In this document: positions 10,281 to 21,827 of the stretch, one piece after another
How positions within the stretch are numbered: position 1 is the stretch's first letter
Layout: every line of letters starts with the position of its first letter
Source of the DNA: Macrostomum hystrix
Lineage: Eukaryota > Platyhelminthes > Macrostomidae
DNA length: 64,000 bases
Reading direction: 5' to 3'
Assembly (NCBI GenBank): GCA_950097015.1
Contig: CATNEN010000038.1
Coordinates: 29,914,501-29,978,500 of the forward strand
The notes under the pieces: generated by a model
What the model saw: only the letters and a program-made list of their open reading frames with translations
What the model was told of the DNA's origin: nothing
The model's database searches: none
Program-made: the position numbers and the translations under genes

Positions 10281-11684
10281 TTACTGACGGCACTTATACA
10301 TGTGGATTTCGCAAAGATTAAATTCGCCAAACAAAAACCGCAAGCTCATGACCAATTCATCCAGTCCATTGACTCGCTGCATATAGGCTGGATGATTAAG
10401 TCTGTTTAGATTAGCCACAATGCCATCAGTTGACTGCCGAATCTCAGGAAATCTTTCCGAGCCATGCGAATCGAACAGGTATAGTTGAGTGGGATGGTCT
10501 CTATCGCGCATGACGGCAACAGCCTTATTATTCATAATCATCAAGAAGCCATCGTAGCCATAGTTAAAGCCTTCGTCAACATCTAGGGCAAATCTGTGCC
10601 AGCTATCTGGGCCGAGTTCGCGGCTAAACTGTGGCCAGCCCTGGCGATCAAACTCTTCCATTCCAGCCTCCAATTCGTCGAAGTTCAGGTATCGATATTG
10701 CTGCCATCTGTTCACTTTAACACAAACATTATAGAGGTCATTTCCAGCGTGAAGAATGGCGTCCAGCGTTGTTCTACTTAAATTAATCAGCGAGCCAAGC
10801 ATAAGATCGTGAAATCGAATTGCCATAGCTGACATGGCAACACACTGCATTCCAGCTGTGTCACCAAAATTCTGATGCGACTGAGACCGACTAGCCAATA
10901 GTGCCTGACCAGGTGTTGTCAAATCTGGGTCCGATTCCTCTACACTGCTAGTCCAATGTGGCCATTCAGCAAAGTGTATATAATCAATCGTTTCGGCAAA
11001 CGGACACGCATCTGGGAGTGTATAGGCTGCCGACTGTCGACGTGTGGAGCAGAGCAAACTGGCAATGGCTTGGGAGATTAGTTTCAGCAATATCTCGGAG
11101 AAGTCATCGCGCTCCAAGCTACGAACATGCCTCTGGAAGCCTAGAAGGAATTGCATTGTGCTTCGGCGATAGCGCACACTGTGATGACGTTCCTGGACTA
11201 ACGGGTGGCAAAAAGCGCTAATTCTGGCACGATTCAGCTGCTGGCCATTCCAAGCCGTGTTGGGATTGGTCAAAAAGGCAATTAGTTGGTCCTGAACAAA
11301 TCGATGAAACTCGTGTCCACATAGGCATGAGTCAACAAGTTTAATTTGCTCTTGGTACCAGTTTTCATTAACATTACTGATGAAATGGCGCACAAGACGG
11401 CGAATCAGATCCAAAGGAGCATTGCTAATGGCAACCGAGGAAGCCTCATTGTCTCCTGCTATCTCCAGTGAGCATACACGATTCTGAGTACTGCTCATCT
11501 GCCCTTGGATTTCGTTGCTAGAGTTACTGTCGGCCACTAAAAACTCAGCATTACGATGAAATTGAAAACTTTGCAAGGCGTTAAAGAGCGCAGTCACAAT
11601 ACCAATAGAGGCTAAGCAGCCTAGAAGCATTAGTTGGTGATTGGACAAATTGCATTCTTGTCTAGATGTCAGCAAGAGGTACAC
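10281..11684 (-). CDS. C76-like (herpes-tegument-type) cysteine protease / deubiquitinase-like protein, exon 2
   Basis: Main exon of a two-exon gene (join 11956-12060 and 10281-11684, 502 residues). It begins at TTTCTTTCAG|GTG in phase 0. A hydrophobic stretch near its N-terminus (LMLLGCLASIGIVTALFNAL) could be a membrane helix. The C-terminal ~190 residues carry AGMQCVAMSAMAI, with the putative nucleophile Cys at 10842-10844, then LFDSHG 124 residues later (Asp and His of a D-x-H dyad). This Q-C ... D-x-H spacing matches peptidase C76, the ubiquitin-specific protease of herpesvirus tegument proteins, whose relatives also occur in invertebrate genomes. Assignment rests on motif and spacing only. 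If right, it would cleave ubiquitin or a ubiquitin-like protein; substrate unknown. Confidence 0.62.
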   Translation of the reverse strand: MYLLLTSRQECNLSNHQLMLLGCLASIGIVTALFNALQSFQFHRNAEFLVADSNSSNEIQGQMSSTQNRVCSLEIAGDNEASSVAISNAPLDLIRRLVRHFISNVNENWYQEQIKLVDSCLCGHEFHRFVQDQLIAFLTNPNTAWNGQQLNRARISAFCHPLVQERHHSVRYRRSTMQFLLGFQRHVRSLERDDFSEILLKLISQAIASLLCSTRRQSAAYTLPDACPFAETIDYIHFAEWPHWTSSVEESDPDLTTPGQALLASRSQSHQNFGDTAGMQCVAMSAMAIRFHDLMLGSLINLSRTTLDAILHAGNDLYNVCVKVNRWQQYRYLNFDELEAGMEEFDRQGWPQFSRELGPDSWHRFALDVDEGFNYGYDGFLMIMNNKAVAVMRDRDHPTQLYLFDSHGSERFPEIRQSTDGIVANLNRLNHPAYMQRVNGLDELVMSLRFLFGEFNLCEIHMYKCRQ

Positions 11685-11955
11685 CTGAAAGAAAAAGTTA
11701 GGCTATAACTATGTTCACAAAACCACTATTAAAAAATATCGAGTTTTACAACCGACACTTCCATTCAGAAATGACCATTCAAGCTCATTTCCTATGAGAA
11801 ATTAACCAATTATTTATTGACTATAATTAATTATATAATAATTAACCAATTAAGCACACTTGGTTATCAACTCATAAATCTAAAATCTAAAAACATTTTC
11901 ATTTATAAAGGATATGATAGATAAAAATAAAACAGCAATTGTTAAAAACACATAC

Positions 11956-12060
11956 AAAAATGTGCTGAGACAATGGAATAAGCGAATCCATTAGTTGGTT
12001 AGCAGTCTCATTGCTTTCATGTGAGTTATCTTCATCCATTTCATTGTTATTGGACTCCAT
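11956..12060 (-). CDS. C76-like protease gene, exon 1 (start codon)
   Basis: The ATG at 12060-12058 opens an acidic, Asn-rich 35-codon exon (MESNNNEMDED...) ending ..LSQHIF at TTTTT|GTATGTG. It joins in phase 0 to the exon at 11684. Choice of start: first in-frame ATG, and the exon/intron consensus fits on both sides. The 271-bp intron is AT-rich. Confidence 0.7.
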
Positions 12061-14791
12061 AGCTGGAAATCATTTTTTTAGATTAGTTCCTAGATGTAGA
12101 GTGCAACTTATGCTTAAAGGTTAAAATTATGTTATACATAAAATTTAGCCACAAGCAGCAATTACAGTTACAAATTTTGAGATTTTTATAGATAAACTAG
12201 TGTCTTATAATAAGATGGATCCAACTCTATTTTGATGCAAAAAATACAAAATGTAGCAAGTAGCCGACATACTGGATTTAAAGCAGACAGTAACATTTTA
12301 GTGGCTACATTAAAACTTTCATAAATAAAATAAAACTGAACTTATCTTTATCATAAAATCATAAAACTGAAGATCACAGAAGTAAATGGCTTATATCCTT
12401 ATTTATAACCCAACCTTATAACAGTATAACCTAGCTAGCTATGGTTATAATTTTCAAAAATTTCTATTTGCAACCATTTTAACTTACTTTTGAAAATAAA
12501 TAACTAAACAAATTGACAAGGATTGTCTAAACTTGCATCACAAGAATCACAAGAAGGGCATATTCTTATCAGATTCTTACAGAACTTCACTTGTTGGACC
12601 TAACACCTAACTGTATCAAAATTTAATAGGCTAATTAAAAATCAAAATAAGTTTAGCTACGTAAAGAGATTGAAATCTATTTCATAGAAATTAATGTATA
12701 ATTCAGGATATTGTTAAATTACTCTTTGATAAAGTTAGATAGTTAAGGATAGAGTCTGATAGTCTTGGATAGGCCTAGTTTGATAGTCTTGGATAGAGCT
12801 TAATAGTCTATCCAAGACTGCATTTGTACCATACATGTGCAACACCTGGCCGACCCGGCCGGGTGAAACGAGGGCCAAGCAAGGTAAGTGGCAAAAACCA
12901 ATCAAACAAGCGCAAAAAATCAAAGGGGGGACCAAGAGACAAAAAAGGAAGGCGTGAAGAATAGGAAAAAGGGAAGAGAAAAAGAGCAAATAAGAGTAAA
13001 CTAAGTCGTAAATAGAGCAATGAAACAAACTAAGACGTAAATAGAGCAAAAACTAAGTCGCACGGCCAGGTAAGATTTGGGAGGTTGCGCATGTATGATT
13101 TGTATTAGTCATAGTCAAAGTAAAAAAGTCCTTTCTCTTTAATAAGTTTCATGCTGATGTCTATGCCATAAACAAATTATATTCTATATAGTTTTGTTCT
13201 ATTAGGCTTAGGACTTCATCAAAATAATATTAAGTCAAGCTATATGGAGCAGAGATGTAAACTCTTTAATATTATCAAATTACATCAGAATTTTTAGCTC
13301 TTTGGATTTATATGTTATGAGAATTGGTATATAAAAACTATTAATTTTTATAACTGAGACCAAAAGTTGCTTTAGTTTCCAAATTGCAACACTATGCAAT
13401 ATGTTAAGAAGGGTTTTTGTATTACATTGTTTTATGCCATGGTTTCCGAGATTTTTGCTGGCAATTTGTGTAGTTGGGTAAAACTAATTGGGCATAAAAG
13501 GGCACATTATACTAGGCTTTTCTGCATTTATTTATTTATGATATCTAATGTTATATATTATCTGTTAAAAAATCATTACAGTCCTCTGGTTCTTTGTTGA
13601 AAGAAAGATACCATTAATAGCAACAATTTTACTATGCTTTTAACTACAGAAAATGTCATATTGTGAGTAAATATAGATAGTGTTATAGGCATATTTTCTT
13701 ATTTCTTACTAAACTCAAAATTCCAATAATACCACTCCCACCGCTTGTACCAAAGTTGTGCTAGGGCTTCTTTTATAATATTCAAATCCCACTGAATGTC
13801 ACTAAAGTTTTTGTAGGGCTAATTTAATCCTACTGCTGTTACCAAAGTTGTTCTAGGCCTCTTTTCCTATACACTTTATTCAATTACTGTCTTCATGTCA
13901 ATTTTATTATTGTCTTTACTTTATTCGCTTTATGTACTTTCTTAATTCAAACTGGTAGCGTTTGTGTCTTATTTGGTAGTGTTATAATATGGCCAACTTC
14001 TATATTACTATTCTATTCCTATAAGTACTTTATATCAATCTTTATCCGTCTTTATTAATCTTTATTTGTCTTTAATTCAATCTTCAGTTCAATCTTCAGT
14101 CTGTCCTTGGGCTTTACCAATGGATCTAGATTTACAGCTTTTCTTCACTCTATTTACTTCACTTTTGCAATGTCTCTTTCTCAAATAACTTCAATATGAA
14201 CACTTCAGGATACAAGCTTTCTTCAATTTGAACTCCTTCTCGAACGACAGCGGGTTAATTCTTCTCTTTTTGCTGGTGTGTATATTTATACTAAATCTCC
14301 TCCTCCTCACCTCTGCGACTTTATAAAAACATTTTATTTTTGGTGCGATTTAACAAATTGGTGCATTTAAACAAAAGTTTCCTAGAATAAAACAAAATTT
14401 GCATGGGAAATGATTTCTAAGAAAACAGGACCTTATCTCAATAGGGAATATTATTGATTTACTAAACTGAGTGGGACACTGAATCTAATTTAATGCAACA
14501 TTGAAACAAAAACATAAGTTTGGTATTTAGCTTCCTTTCTTTTTGAAACTTTTCAAAAGTGAACAAATTGTAAACCAAAAACCAAAATTTAAATCAAAGG
14601 TACTTGTATAAATTCTGAATCAATTTTTAATGCCTATTCTTAAAATCAAAAAGCAAAAGTCAAAATCTGAATACTAGTAAAGAGATTCAAACTAGCCAAA
14701 CAGTTTACAAACTAGCCAAACAAACTACCAGTTTAAACCTCTAACAGGGTTAAAACATGCTCTGCTACAAATACAAAATTTAAAGTCACTT
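12061..14791. other. Gene-poor AT-rich region
   Basis: No convincing coding sequence. It contains short local duplications at 12735-12830 (GATAGTCTTGGATAG three times), a GC-rich 12-bp palindrome ACCCGGCCGGGT near 12853, repeated GACTTAGT/TAAATAGAGCA words at 13000-13060, and two loose copies of a TACCAAAGTTGTNCTAGG motif at 13750 and 13838. ORFs at 12735-13049 and 13394-13600 are not supported by homology or context. Confidence 0.6.
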
Positions 14792-15555
14792 AAGGGTGAA
14801 TTGAGTCTTACCAGTGTGCTAAGATACTGACTTTATATCGACTATGGCCAACAGAGATCTGACTCTAAGATAACAATGACCTTGGATGCTCTTAAAGTGC
14901 TATCAATTCATCTACCTTAGAGGGCTGCTGCTGGACTTTAGTAACATGGCAGTGCAAAGCCAGGACTGCCTTATAATCTGTTTGGGCAGTACCACTCTCT
15001 AAGCCCCTCTTGGACAGTTGCTATGTCCTAGCTGTTCCAAGAGGCTGCCAAGATCACCCTGTTGTACAATGCTAAGCATACATGTGCTTCCAGAATCTCA
15101 GCCAGCCATGTGACTTATTTTGAACCAAAAATGCTACATACATTGCAGTAGATAAGTAAGATAGGATTTAATACACTTTTTATTACAAATGCTAAGATTT
15201 GTGGTACTTGGTGATAGGGTTTACTTAGAAAAAAGAAATGTGAAACATTAAAATAAAACAAAATTGCAAATCACAATTCTGACCCACTTTCTAATAGTTT
15301 ACCAGCAACTTGAACTGATTTGATTTAGAACAGAAGTAGATTTGAATGTTTTGATAGAGTATAAAAGAATTCATCTTGTAAAAAGGCAAGGGTTTTTGTG
15401 CTGCAAGATTATTTTAAAGCTGCTTTTAGATTTAAGAAAGTATTCAGCATTTTGAGAGCATCCAAAGTTGTTGTTATCTTAGAGTCAGATCTCTGTTGGC
15501 CATAGTCAATATAAAGTCAGTATCTTAGCACACTGGTGAGACTCAATTCACCCTT
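14792..15555. mobile_element. Non-autonomous DNA element with ~102-bp terminal inverted repeats
   Basis: Left arm 14792-14893 and right arm 15453-15555 are near-identical inverted copies beginning AAGGGTGAATTGAGTC. The ~560-bp interior has no ORF. This is the architecture of a MITE or foldback element. No clear target duplication could be read at the edges, and the superfamily is not assigned. Confidence 0.75.
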
Positions 15556-15596
15556 GAGTCTCACCAGAGACGGGAATATAAAAATTAAACCAAAAT

Positions 15597-17143
15597 AGGG
15601 TAATGTATCATCAACTGAACAGTGTATCTTCAAAACCGAACAAGAATTTTGACTCCTTCCTTGGTCTTGTGCAAGACAGAAACAAGCTATTGTATTTCAC
15701 AGAACAACTATTTTGAATGTCAATGAAATTATTTACAAGCTAAGGCATGACATGCAATGAAGCATTAAAATGAAAGAAAGATATGGATGTTTCAGTAGAA
15801 ATTTTTATCCCAAAAATGCACACATGTTGTAATTACATTTTTTACTTATGTATTGGCAAAAGCATTTTAAATCATCACTCACATCATATACTCTATAAAT
15901 ATTAAGTCGAAAGCAGTTTTCCGGTGCCTAACTGTCTTAAATATTTTATTTTTTTATAGACCATTGCTCAGATGATGTTGCTTAGATGACACAAACTGGT
16001 GTATTGTCAACTTTTTAGTTGAATCCAAATATATTTCATAGTCAAATCAAATGTCATTTTAATCAAAATTTATTCTCAATTAAGAATAAAATTCGACTTC
16101 TTTCTTTAGTTTGACTGTGTAATAAAAAATTTAATTTTTCCTGCGTCGCTCAGATGACAAAAACTGTACACGAAAAAACGTAAAAATGTCTGAGGTTGTG
16201 AAAAACTATATTCCTCAATGAGTCACAGGGTGAGACCAGCATTCTAATAGACTATACAGCATGACAATTATTTAAGCCAATGCCTTTGTTTAATACACTT
16301 TCCATAGCTTAAATATCTGACTTCAATTTATGCAAGTCTAGCGTCGCTCAGATGACACATATTTTGTAGGACATGCTAGGAACCTTTAAAATTCCGTCAA
16401 AACTGTTTAGAAACTAGAAATAACGGTTGTGCAATCAGGTATAATGGATGAGTGGCTGAATAAAACATAGAAGCAATAAGAAATGAACATATAGTACAGG
16501 TTTTTATAGACAGGGAACTAGGCTACCATATTTTTTGACATGGAGTTTTACATTGTTTACAGTATTTTTCGAATTAAAAACTGGAATAAATAGGTCTAAA
16601 GTAAAACAAATTATACTAAATTAAACAAAATAACATAACAGAACATAATATCACAATTTCATAAGCTTAGTTGTGAGTTATTTGATTAAAAAATTATATA
16701 TGACACTTTTCTGAACAAGTGTGTAACACTGTTGGGAAATACCCATGTACTTTAGACTAAGATTGTATGTGGTTGCTTTCCAATTAAATTACCATAAATG
16801 TAGTTATTTATAGAGCATGAAAAATGCTTTCAAATTACATAATTCATTATAGATCACTCCTTAAAATAAGATTAAACCAGTCACTCAAATTTTAAAACCA
16901 AACATCAAATTCTCTGTTTGGTTTGAAGATACATGAAAATCATAGTATGGTTTTAGATGAAAAACATGAATAATTTTTTTCTATTTGACAAAATTGCTAA
17001 AGCAGATACTATTTAAAAAGACAAAACAGTTTTTTATAACTTGTCTTTTGATTTATAATGATATCTTAAATAGAAAATCTGTAGCTTAAAGGTTTGAAGT
17101 TAAAAATATGCATATTCTTGTTCGGTTGATGATACATAACCCT
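15597..17143. mobile_element. Candidate 1.55-kb element bounded by 23-bp inverted repeats
   Basis: AGGGTAATGTATCATCAACT at 15597 is matched in inverse at 17121-17143 (about 21 of 23 positions when extended). A second nested pair lies inside (GTGTATCTTCAAAAC at 15623, inverse at about 16920-16935). The interior is AT-rich without ORFs and carries the word GCTCAGATGACA near 16145 and 16343 and a degenerate form near 15970. Interpretation as a transposon is inference. Confidence 0.5.
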
Positions 17144-17725
17144 AAGAAGATAAATTGAGTTTAAATAAACAAAAAACGAACAGCAAAATGTTGTTATGAT
17201 CTTTGCTGACATGACTACAATAATATAAATGGTAGGCATAGCTAAGCCTAGCCATAGGTTTAAAGATCATTTGTGTGCTTTAGGTAGATTATACGGGTAT
17301 AACTAGTGAACCTTTATATCATTATCATGTGCGCAAAAAGTTACAAGGAAACTGCTTTTATTTTTACTCATTTGTTATTTCAACAAACGAAATGTTTTAT
17401 CGTGTACTACAACCCAATAAAAAATAATCACACTAAAAAAGTGAAAATAAATCAATTTCAACTTCAATTGAGTTTTAAAAAACAAGCAATCATTTTAACA
17501 ACTAGAAAGCAGCAGACAGTCAGCTCGGAGCCAAAAAGTTTTAAAGTTTTAGACAATGTATTTAATTTTTTTCAAAATATGTTTATCGCTTGTTTTTGCA
17601 TACAAATCCTTGATAAAAATAACAAGCGTATTTTGCGATTGTAACTACATTTTTAGTTCTAACTTTTGGAATATAGACTTAATTTCAGTATATTTGAATA
17701 AATAGAAACAGAACTCCTGTAACTT

Positions 17726-17735
17726 TATATATAAA
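17726..17735 (+). promoter_or_regulatory. TATA-like element of the F-box gene
   Basis: TATATATAAA lies 61 bp before the F-box ATG, within AT-rich sequence. Position is right for a core promoter; no other support. Confidence 0.35.
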
Positions 17736-17795
17736 TTCTCTGAGTGTATTTGTTCTTTGAAATCAAATCTTTTGTTTAAGCAATTTTTAATTGCC

Positions 17796-18240
17796 ATGGA
17801 CAGCTATAATAATTGCTCGGACAAAAGTGAAGAAGTCGACAATGCTAATAGTTTTGCGCGTGCTAACTCATTTATCGATCCTTTAATTCAGTTACCCTGT
17901 GAACTGCAGAGTCGTATCCTGGGTCTCCTTGATATTCGATCGTTAGCAGCTTGTCGTTTGGTAAGCAACCATTGGCTGGTACGAGTTGATGATGACAGCC
18001 ACTTGTGGTCAGCGGTAGGCCTACGAATGGGTTTACGCCGACGTCCATCGCGTGACTGCGCCAGCGATCGACGCTTTGTACAGGAGACTGCATCTAAGTG
18101 TCGCCTGTCCTGTGCGTGGATTGACTGCGCCGAAGGCGAATTCGAAAGTCGCAGCGACACTGCTTTGCTGCCATTTATTACAGAGAAGAGATCGACTTCA
18201 ATGTGGCGATTGGTTTGTCTGCGCGCTTGTCAGCTGCCAG
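17796..18240 (+). CDS. F-box protein, exon 1 (F-box domain)
   Basis: First exon of a four-exon gene (join 17796-18240, 18380-18909, 19026-19846, 20043-20478; 743 residues, total length divisible by three). The ATG at 17796 (GCCATGG context) is the first in frame. After an acidic Asn/Ser-rich leader, residues ~28-80 form an F-box: LIQLPCELQSRILGLLDIRS, then AACRLVSNHW and a DSHLW end. F-box proteins bind SKP1 and recruit substrates to SCF ubiquitin ligases. The donor is CTGCCAG|GTAAAA, phase 1. The open frame continues to a stop at 18335 without splicing, but the downstream in-frame exons make splicing the better reading. Confidence 0.8.
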
Positions 18241-18379
18241 GTAAAAAGAGCTCCAATAGACTTTTTTGTCTTTGTCTTTGCGAGCGATTGCCATACGGTG
18301 CTGAGGCTTGCATTATTCTAGATTTTTTATACTGAATATAAAAAACTAGTTGATGAAAAGTTTCTGTTTCGGAAAACAG

Positions 18380-18909
18380 GTCGACAAGCGCGTCTCCATC
18401 TTTGGCATTACGCTTCCAACACTGGCCGACTGAGTGAAGCAGACAGCTGCCAAAGTGCACGACTCAGGTGTCCGGCTGGAAGCGTTGATGACACCTTCAG
18501 CTGGTGGCCAGGCGCTCTGTCGTCCGGCTGTCACGTTGGCGGCCATTTAGGCTGTTTAGCCGACTGTGGTGGCGTTGCTTGCGCAGTTGCTCAACCAACG
18601 GGTGCCGCTGGATCCATTGCTTCGCTGGTTCGGCTACCGTTGGAGCCATTTTATACACCAACAATGTCCAAATGGTCGATTCTGGACCTGACCGGCTGCT
18701 CAGGTAGGCGAGAACGATTGGCTGCCATCGCCGTTCACACCTGCAGCGGTGGTAGCAATAACAATCATCATGAAAGCAATGGTGGTCGTCGCAACAGTTT
18801 TCATAGTCGCAGCATGACATCCATGCAGAGCAGTACTAGCAGCAGCTGCCAAGTCGCCCTGGGGCTGACTGCATCGGATCGTCTAATGGCTTGGATTGCT
18901 TCGGACAAG
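18380..18909 (+). CDS. F-box protein, exon 2
   Basis: Acceptor GGAAAACAG|GTCGAC, donor GACAAG|GTAGAT. Open throughout in the phase dictated by exon 1. It encodes a Cys/Gly-rich stretch and WSILDLTGCSG, then a Ser/Asn/His-rich low-complexity segment and TASDRLMAWIASDK. No domain recognised; the hydrophobic short strands would suit a degenerate beta-propeller, but this is a guess. Confidence 0.7.
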
Positions 18910-19025
18910 GTAGATCCAAAATACTTTTGAATTAAGTATCCCAAGTTGACATTGTGTACAAAAAAAATTTCACAAGTGAATTGGAACTTTAATCACTGCC
19001 TTTGCCGCACTAATAAAAATTGCAG

Positions 19026-19846
19026 GCTTCATCCACACCTGAGGTTAAAACTCCGATTGCTGCTTCCCTCCAACTGACACCGCTGGCATCTCAGAAGTCT
19101 GTTTCGCATAACTGCGAAGAATCAAAGCCGTCACAGTGCCGCCTCTGGTGTCTACCGGAATCTTATGCGCGGCGTCGACGACGTTGCAACCTGCGTCGTC
19201 GTCGAGTGAGCCTAGCGACGCTTATGCCAACATCGATGTCGCCATCTTCGCAACCGCGTCGAACTTTTGTAGTGGCCACGCTGAGCGACGGCTCAGCCGC
19301 GGTGGCTCAAATTCACTGCGCCTGCTGCTGCTACCGCGGGGAAGTCGGAGGCGACAGCAAGGAAGTTCGGCTTCAACATGTGGTTCGAATCGGGGGCGAC
19401 GATCTTCTCGTCCGCGACATCCTACCCAACGCATCGTCGCCACCGCCTTCTCGCGGCTTTTTAGACACGAACGAATACGACAGAGGAGATAGTGACGACG
19501 ATTGCGTCGGCTTCAAAGCGATAATGACGTCATCTTCGAAATCTACTGATTCAACGGACGCAGAGCCAATATTCTGGCTTCGAGAATTCATATGTCGCGA
19601 CGACTGCAAGCCGCCAGGCTCGGAAGCGGCTGTAGATGCCAGGGACACATGGATCTGCCGTACTGCAGTTGCCTATCAGTTGCCCAGTAACTACGAGAGG
19701 CTCATGCTGTGTGCTGCTGGACGGACCTTCCTCTGTTTGTTTGCATCGCACTGGTCAGCTGGAGCAGCGCTGCTAATCTATAGGCGAGCAACTGCTGCGC
19801 CTCTCTGCGTAGTAGATTTTCCACAATATGCCGACACGTTTCCTAG
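19026..19846 (+). CDS. F-box protein, exon 3
   Basis: Acceptor ATTGCAG|GCTTC (phase 0), donor CCTAG|GTGAGT (phase 2). After an Arg-rich low-complexity piece it encodes strand-like segments FVVATLSDGSAAVAQIHC, LQHVVRIGGDDLLVRDI, TWICRTAVAYQLP and RLMLCAAGRTFLCLFASHW, which resemble WD/propeller-type blades without clear WD dipeptides. Antisense ORFs are shadows. Confidence 0.72.
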
Positions 19847-20042
19847 GTGAGTACGAGTAGATTAATGATTGCCATAAATATTAGGGTGGATTGCAAGTTA
19901 CACTTTCAAACGTTTTTTTATTGGTTTTAATATTTGTCAGGCCACAAAAAAGTCACTTTTTTAGCCTCAGGTAGTTACTCATACTCGTTTGCTTATTTGC
20001 TTCAATTTCCACAATGAGATCTTTCACCTGCCTCTCAACCAG

Positions 20043-20478
20043 GTACGAGCTTCACCCGCCTGTGTGGGTCAATCAGGCGTGGTTCGATCGCGGCATCGCC
20101 AGCGACGTCGCTGACGTCAGCTCAGACAGAGAGGTCGATAGCGAAGCAGAGAATGGCGACAATCTAGACGATGAGAGTGAAGAAGCAGTAACGAAGAAGG
20201 CAGAGGAGGATGGCTCGGCGACTCCGCAACCGCTGCTATTGTTCTCCTGTCCTGTGCGCGGCTTCAGCCGCTGCCTGCTTCTCAGCTGCTCCCGGCTCGG
20301 TGGTTCTGAGTTGGATGTTGCGATGGCAACGTCAGTAGCAGCGGAGGCGGAAGATACCTCATGCTGCAGTACGGACTCGAAACGAAAAAGTGGCCTACGA
20401 TTGGTTGCCTGCAGCGGGCTGGATTTCAACGGTTGCGAAGTGTTTTCGCGTCGGCGTAGCGCCATTCAGCCGCATTAA
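20043..20478 (+). CDS. F-box protein, last exon
   Basis: Acceptor TCAACCAG|GTACG completes the split Arg codon from exon 3. It reads YELHPPVWVNQAWFDRGIAS, then an acidic insertion, then FSCPVRGFSRCLLLSCS and LRLVACSGLDFNGCEVFSRR before TAA at 20476-20478. GC-rich coding sequence contrasts with the AT-rich flanks. The orthologue was not recognised. Confidence 0.75.
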
Positions 20479-20719
20479 GTCAAAATTAATATTGTAGTTT
20501 AGAAACATCAATCATAAATTAAGTTGCTTACTGCAATGCTTCTAAAAATGTATAGCAGATATATTTCCGTCTACTGAATCAAAAGTTTACAACTTTACGT
20601 GTTCTATTATACATTTGTTGAAAGCAAATCTATTGAAAAAAACACGTACGTTTAATTAACATTTTAGAGTTGGAAAGCTTCCATGGAGAGGTAAAGGTAA
20701 TATGCATAACAATATTAGC

Positions 20720-21058
20720 AGGAGGGCTCTGGACACTAAGACAATTTATGAGTAGATCCGCAGCCAGCTAGGAGGCAATTCTGCTCATTCTGCTGACTCT
20801 TAAGCACACACGTACACAGACTCACACAGGGGTGTACATCTGCCCTTAATTTCTCATCGTCAGGCAGTGTACACTCTTACTGTGCCTTAGAAGTTGGCCC
20901 TCAATGGTGTAAATTGTACGACAAGCACACAAGCCTTCTCTCCGCGGCTGCACTCCAAATAAAATTGCCTTCTTGCAAGCGGAATCGAGCTCAGGGACCT
21001 TGGTGCGAGAGGCAGACGCGATAGACCGCTGTGCCAATCAACTCACCTTCGAGTGGAG
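20720..21058 (-). mobile_element. tRNA-derived SINE, family 2, copy 1
   Basis: Read on the minus strand: a tRNA-like head with ATTGGCACAGCGG (A-box-like) and GAGCTCGATTCC (B-box-like), then a body containing TGCCTGACGATGAGAAA and a GTGTGTGCTTAAGAGTCAGC segment. The same body recurs at 48785-49012 and 62925-63165. No coding potential. Confidence 0.8.
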
Positions 21059-21509
21059 TTAGGTTTAATCTCGTGTCAATGATTTTCGGCCTATAAAACT
21101 ATTTAATTCTTACTTCAAAGACAGATCTAAAAATATTTTATTGTGTCTATCTGCGCTTTTTCTACTCTATTTTACGAGCGTATTTGTACTTCACGTCACA
21201 AGCGCACCTTCGGTAAAGGAATTTTATTCCTTAATTAAAACTTCCCTATACTCAATTGGAAATTTCTCCCTATTCTTAAAAACTGCCTTAAATAATTTGA
21301 CTGTTCGTATTTTTGTCAATAAAGTACTCGAATGAGTATGTTTAAAATTTTGTCAACTTTTGTTGATAAATCCGGCCCGACGATCGTCTTGGAGAAGAAC
21401 GGGGCTAAATGTTACATTTATATGTGAGTGCAAAAAGGTCGCTTTGCGAAATTAGGCTTTGGCTCTGGACTCTAACTGCTTTGTTGGATGTTTTGTTTAT
21501 TTTGTTGAA
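21059..21509. other. No gene recognised
   Basis: AT-rich intergenic sequence. The ORFs at 21141-21335 and 21405-21620 are unsupported; the latter runs into the inverted repeat. Confidence 0.5.
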
Positions 21510-21785
21510 ATACGTTAAAATACACAAAAATAATCCATTATCGGCCCAACTTTTCGGGCCAAAATGACATCGTCTATGGCAATAATCGAATATCAGCCCG
21601 CCCGATAGCCACGTAGTCATGGTACAATAACATTGTGGACCCTGGAAAGCTAGTTTAAGTTGGTTAATTGTACCATGACTACGTGGCTATCGGGCGGGCT
21701 GATATTCGATTATTGCCATAGACGATGTCATTTTGGCCCGAAAAGTTGGGCCGATAATGGATTATTTTTGTGTATTTTAACGTAT
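21510..21785. repeat. Perfect 119-bp inverted repeat with 38-bp spacer
   Basis: Left arm 21510-21628 and right arm 21667-21785 are exact reverse complements as far as I can read (119 of 119). The arm contains GCCACGTAGTCATGGTACAA, of which a diverged third copy (GCCACATAGTCTATGGTACA) follows at 21801-21820. The structure could be a mobile-element terminus, a very recent inverted duplication, or an assembly foldback artefact. Confidence 0.9.
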
Positions 21786-21827
21786 AGCCACATACTATAA
21801 GCCACATAGTCTATGGTACAATCACAG

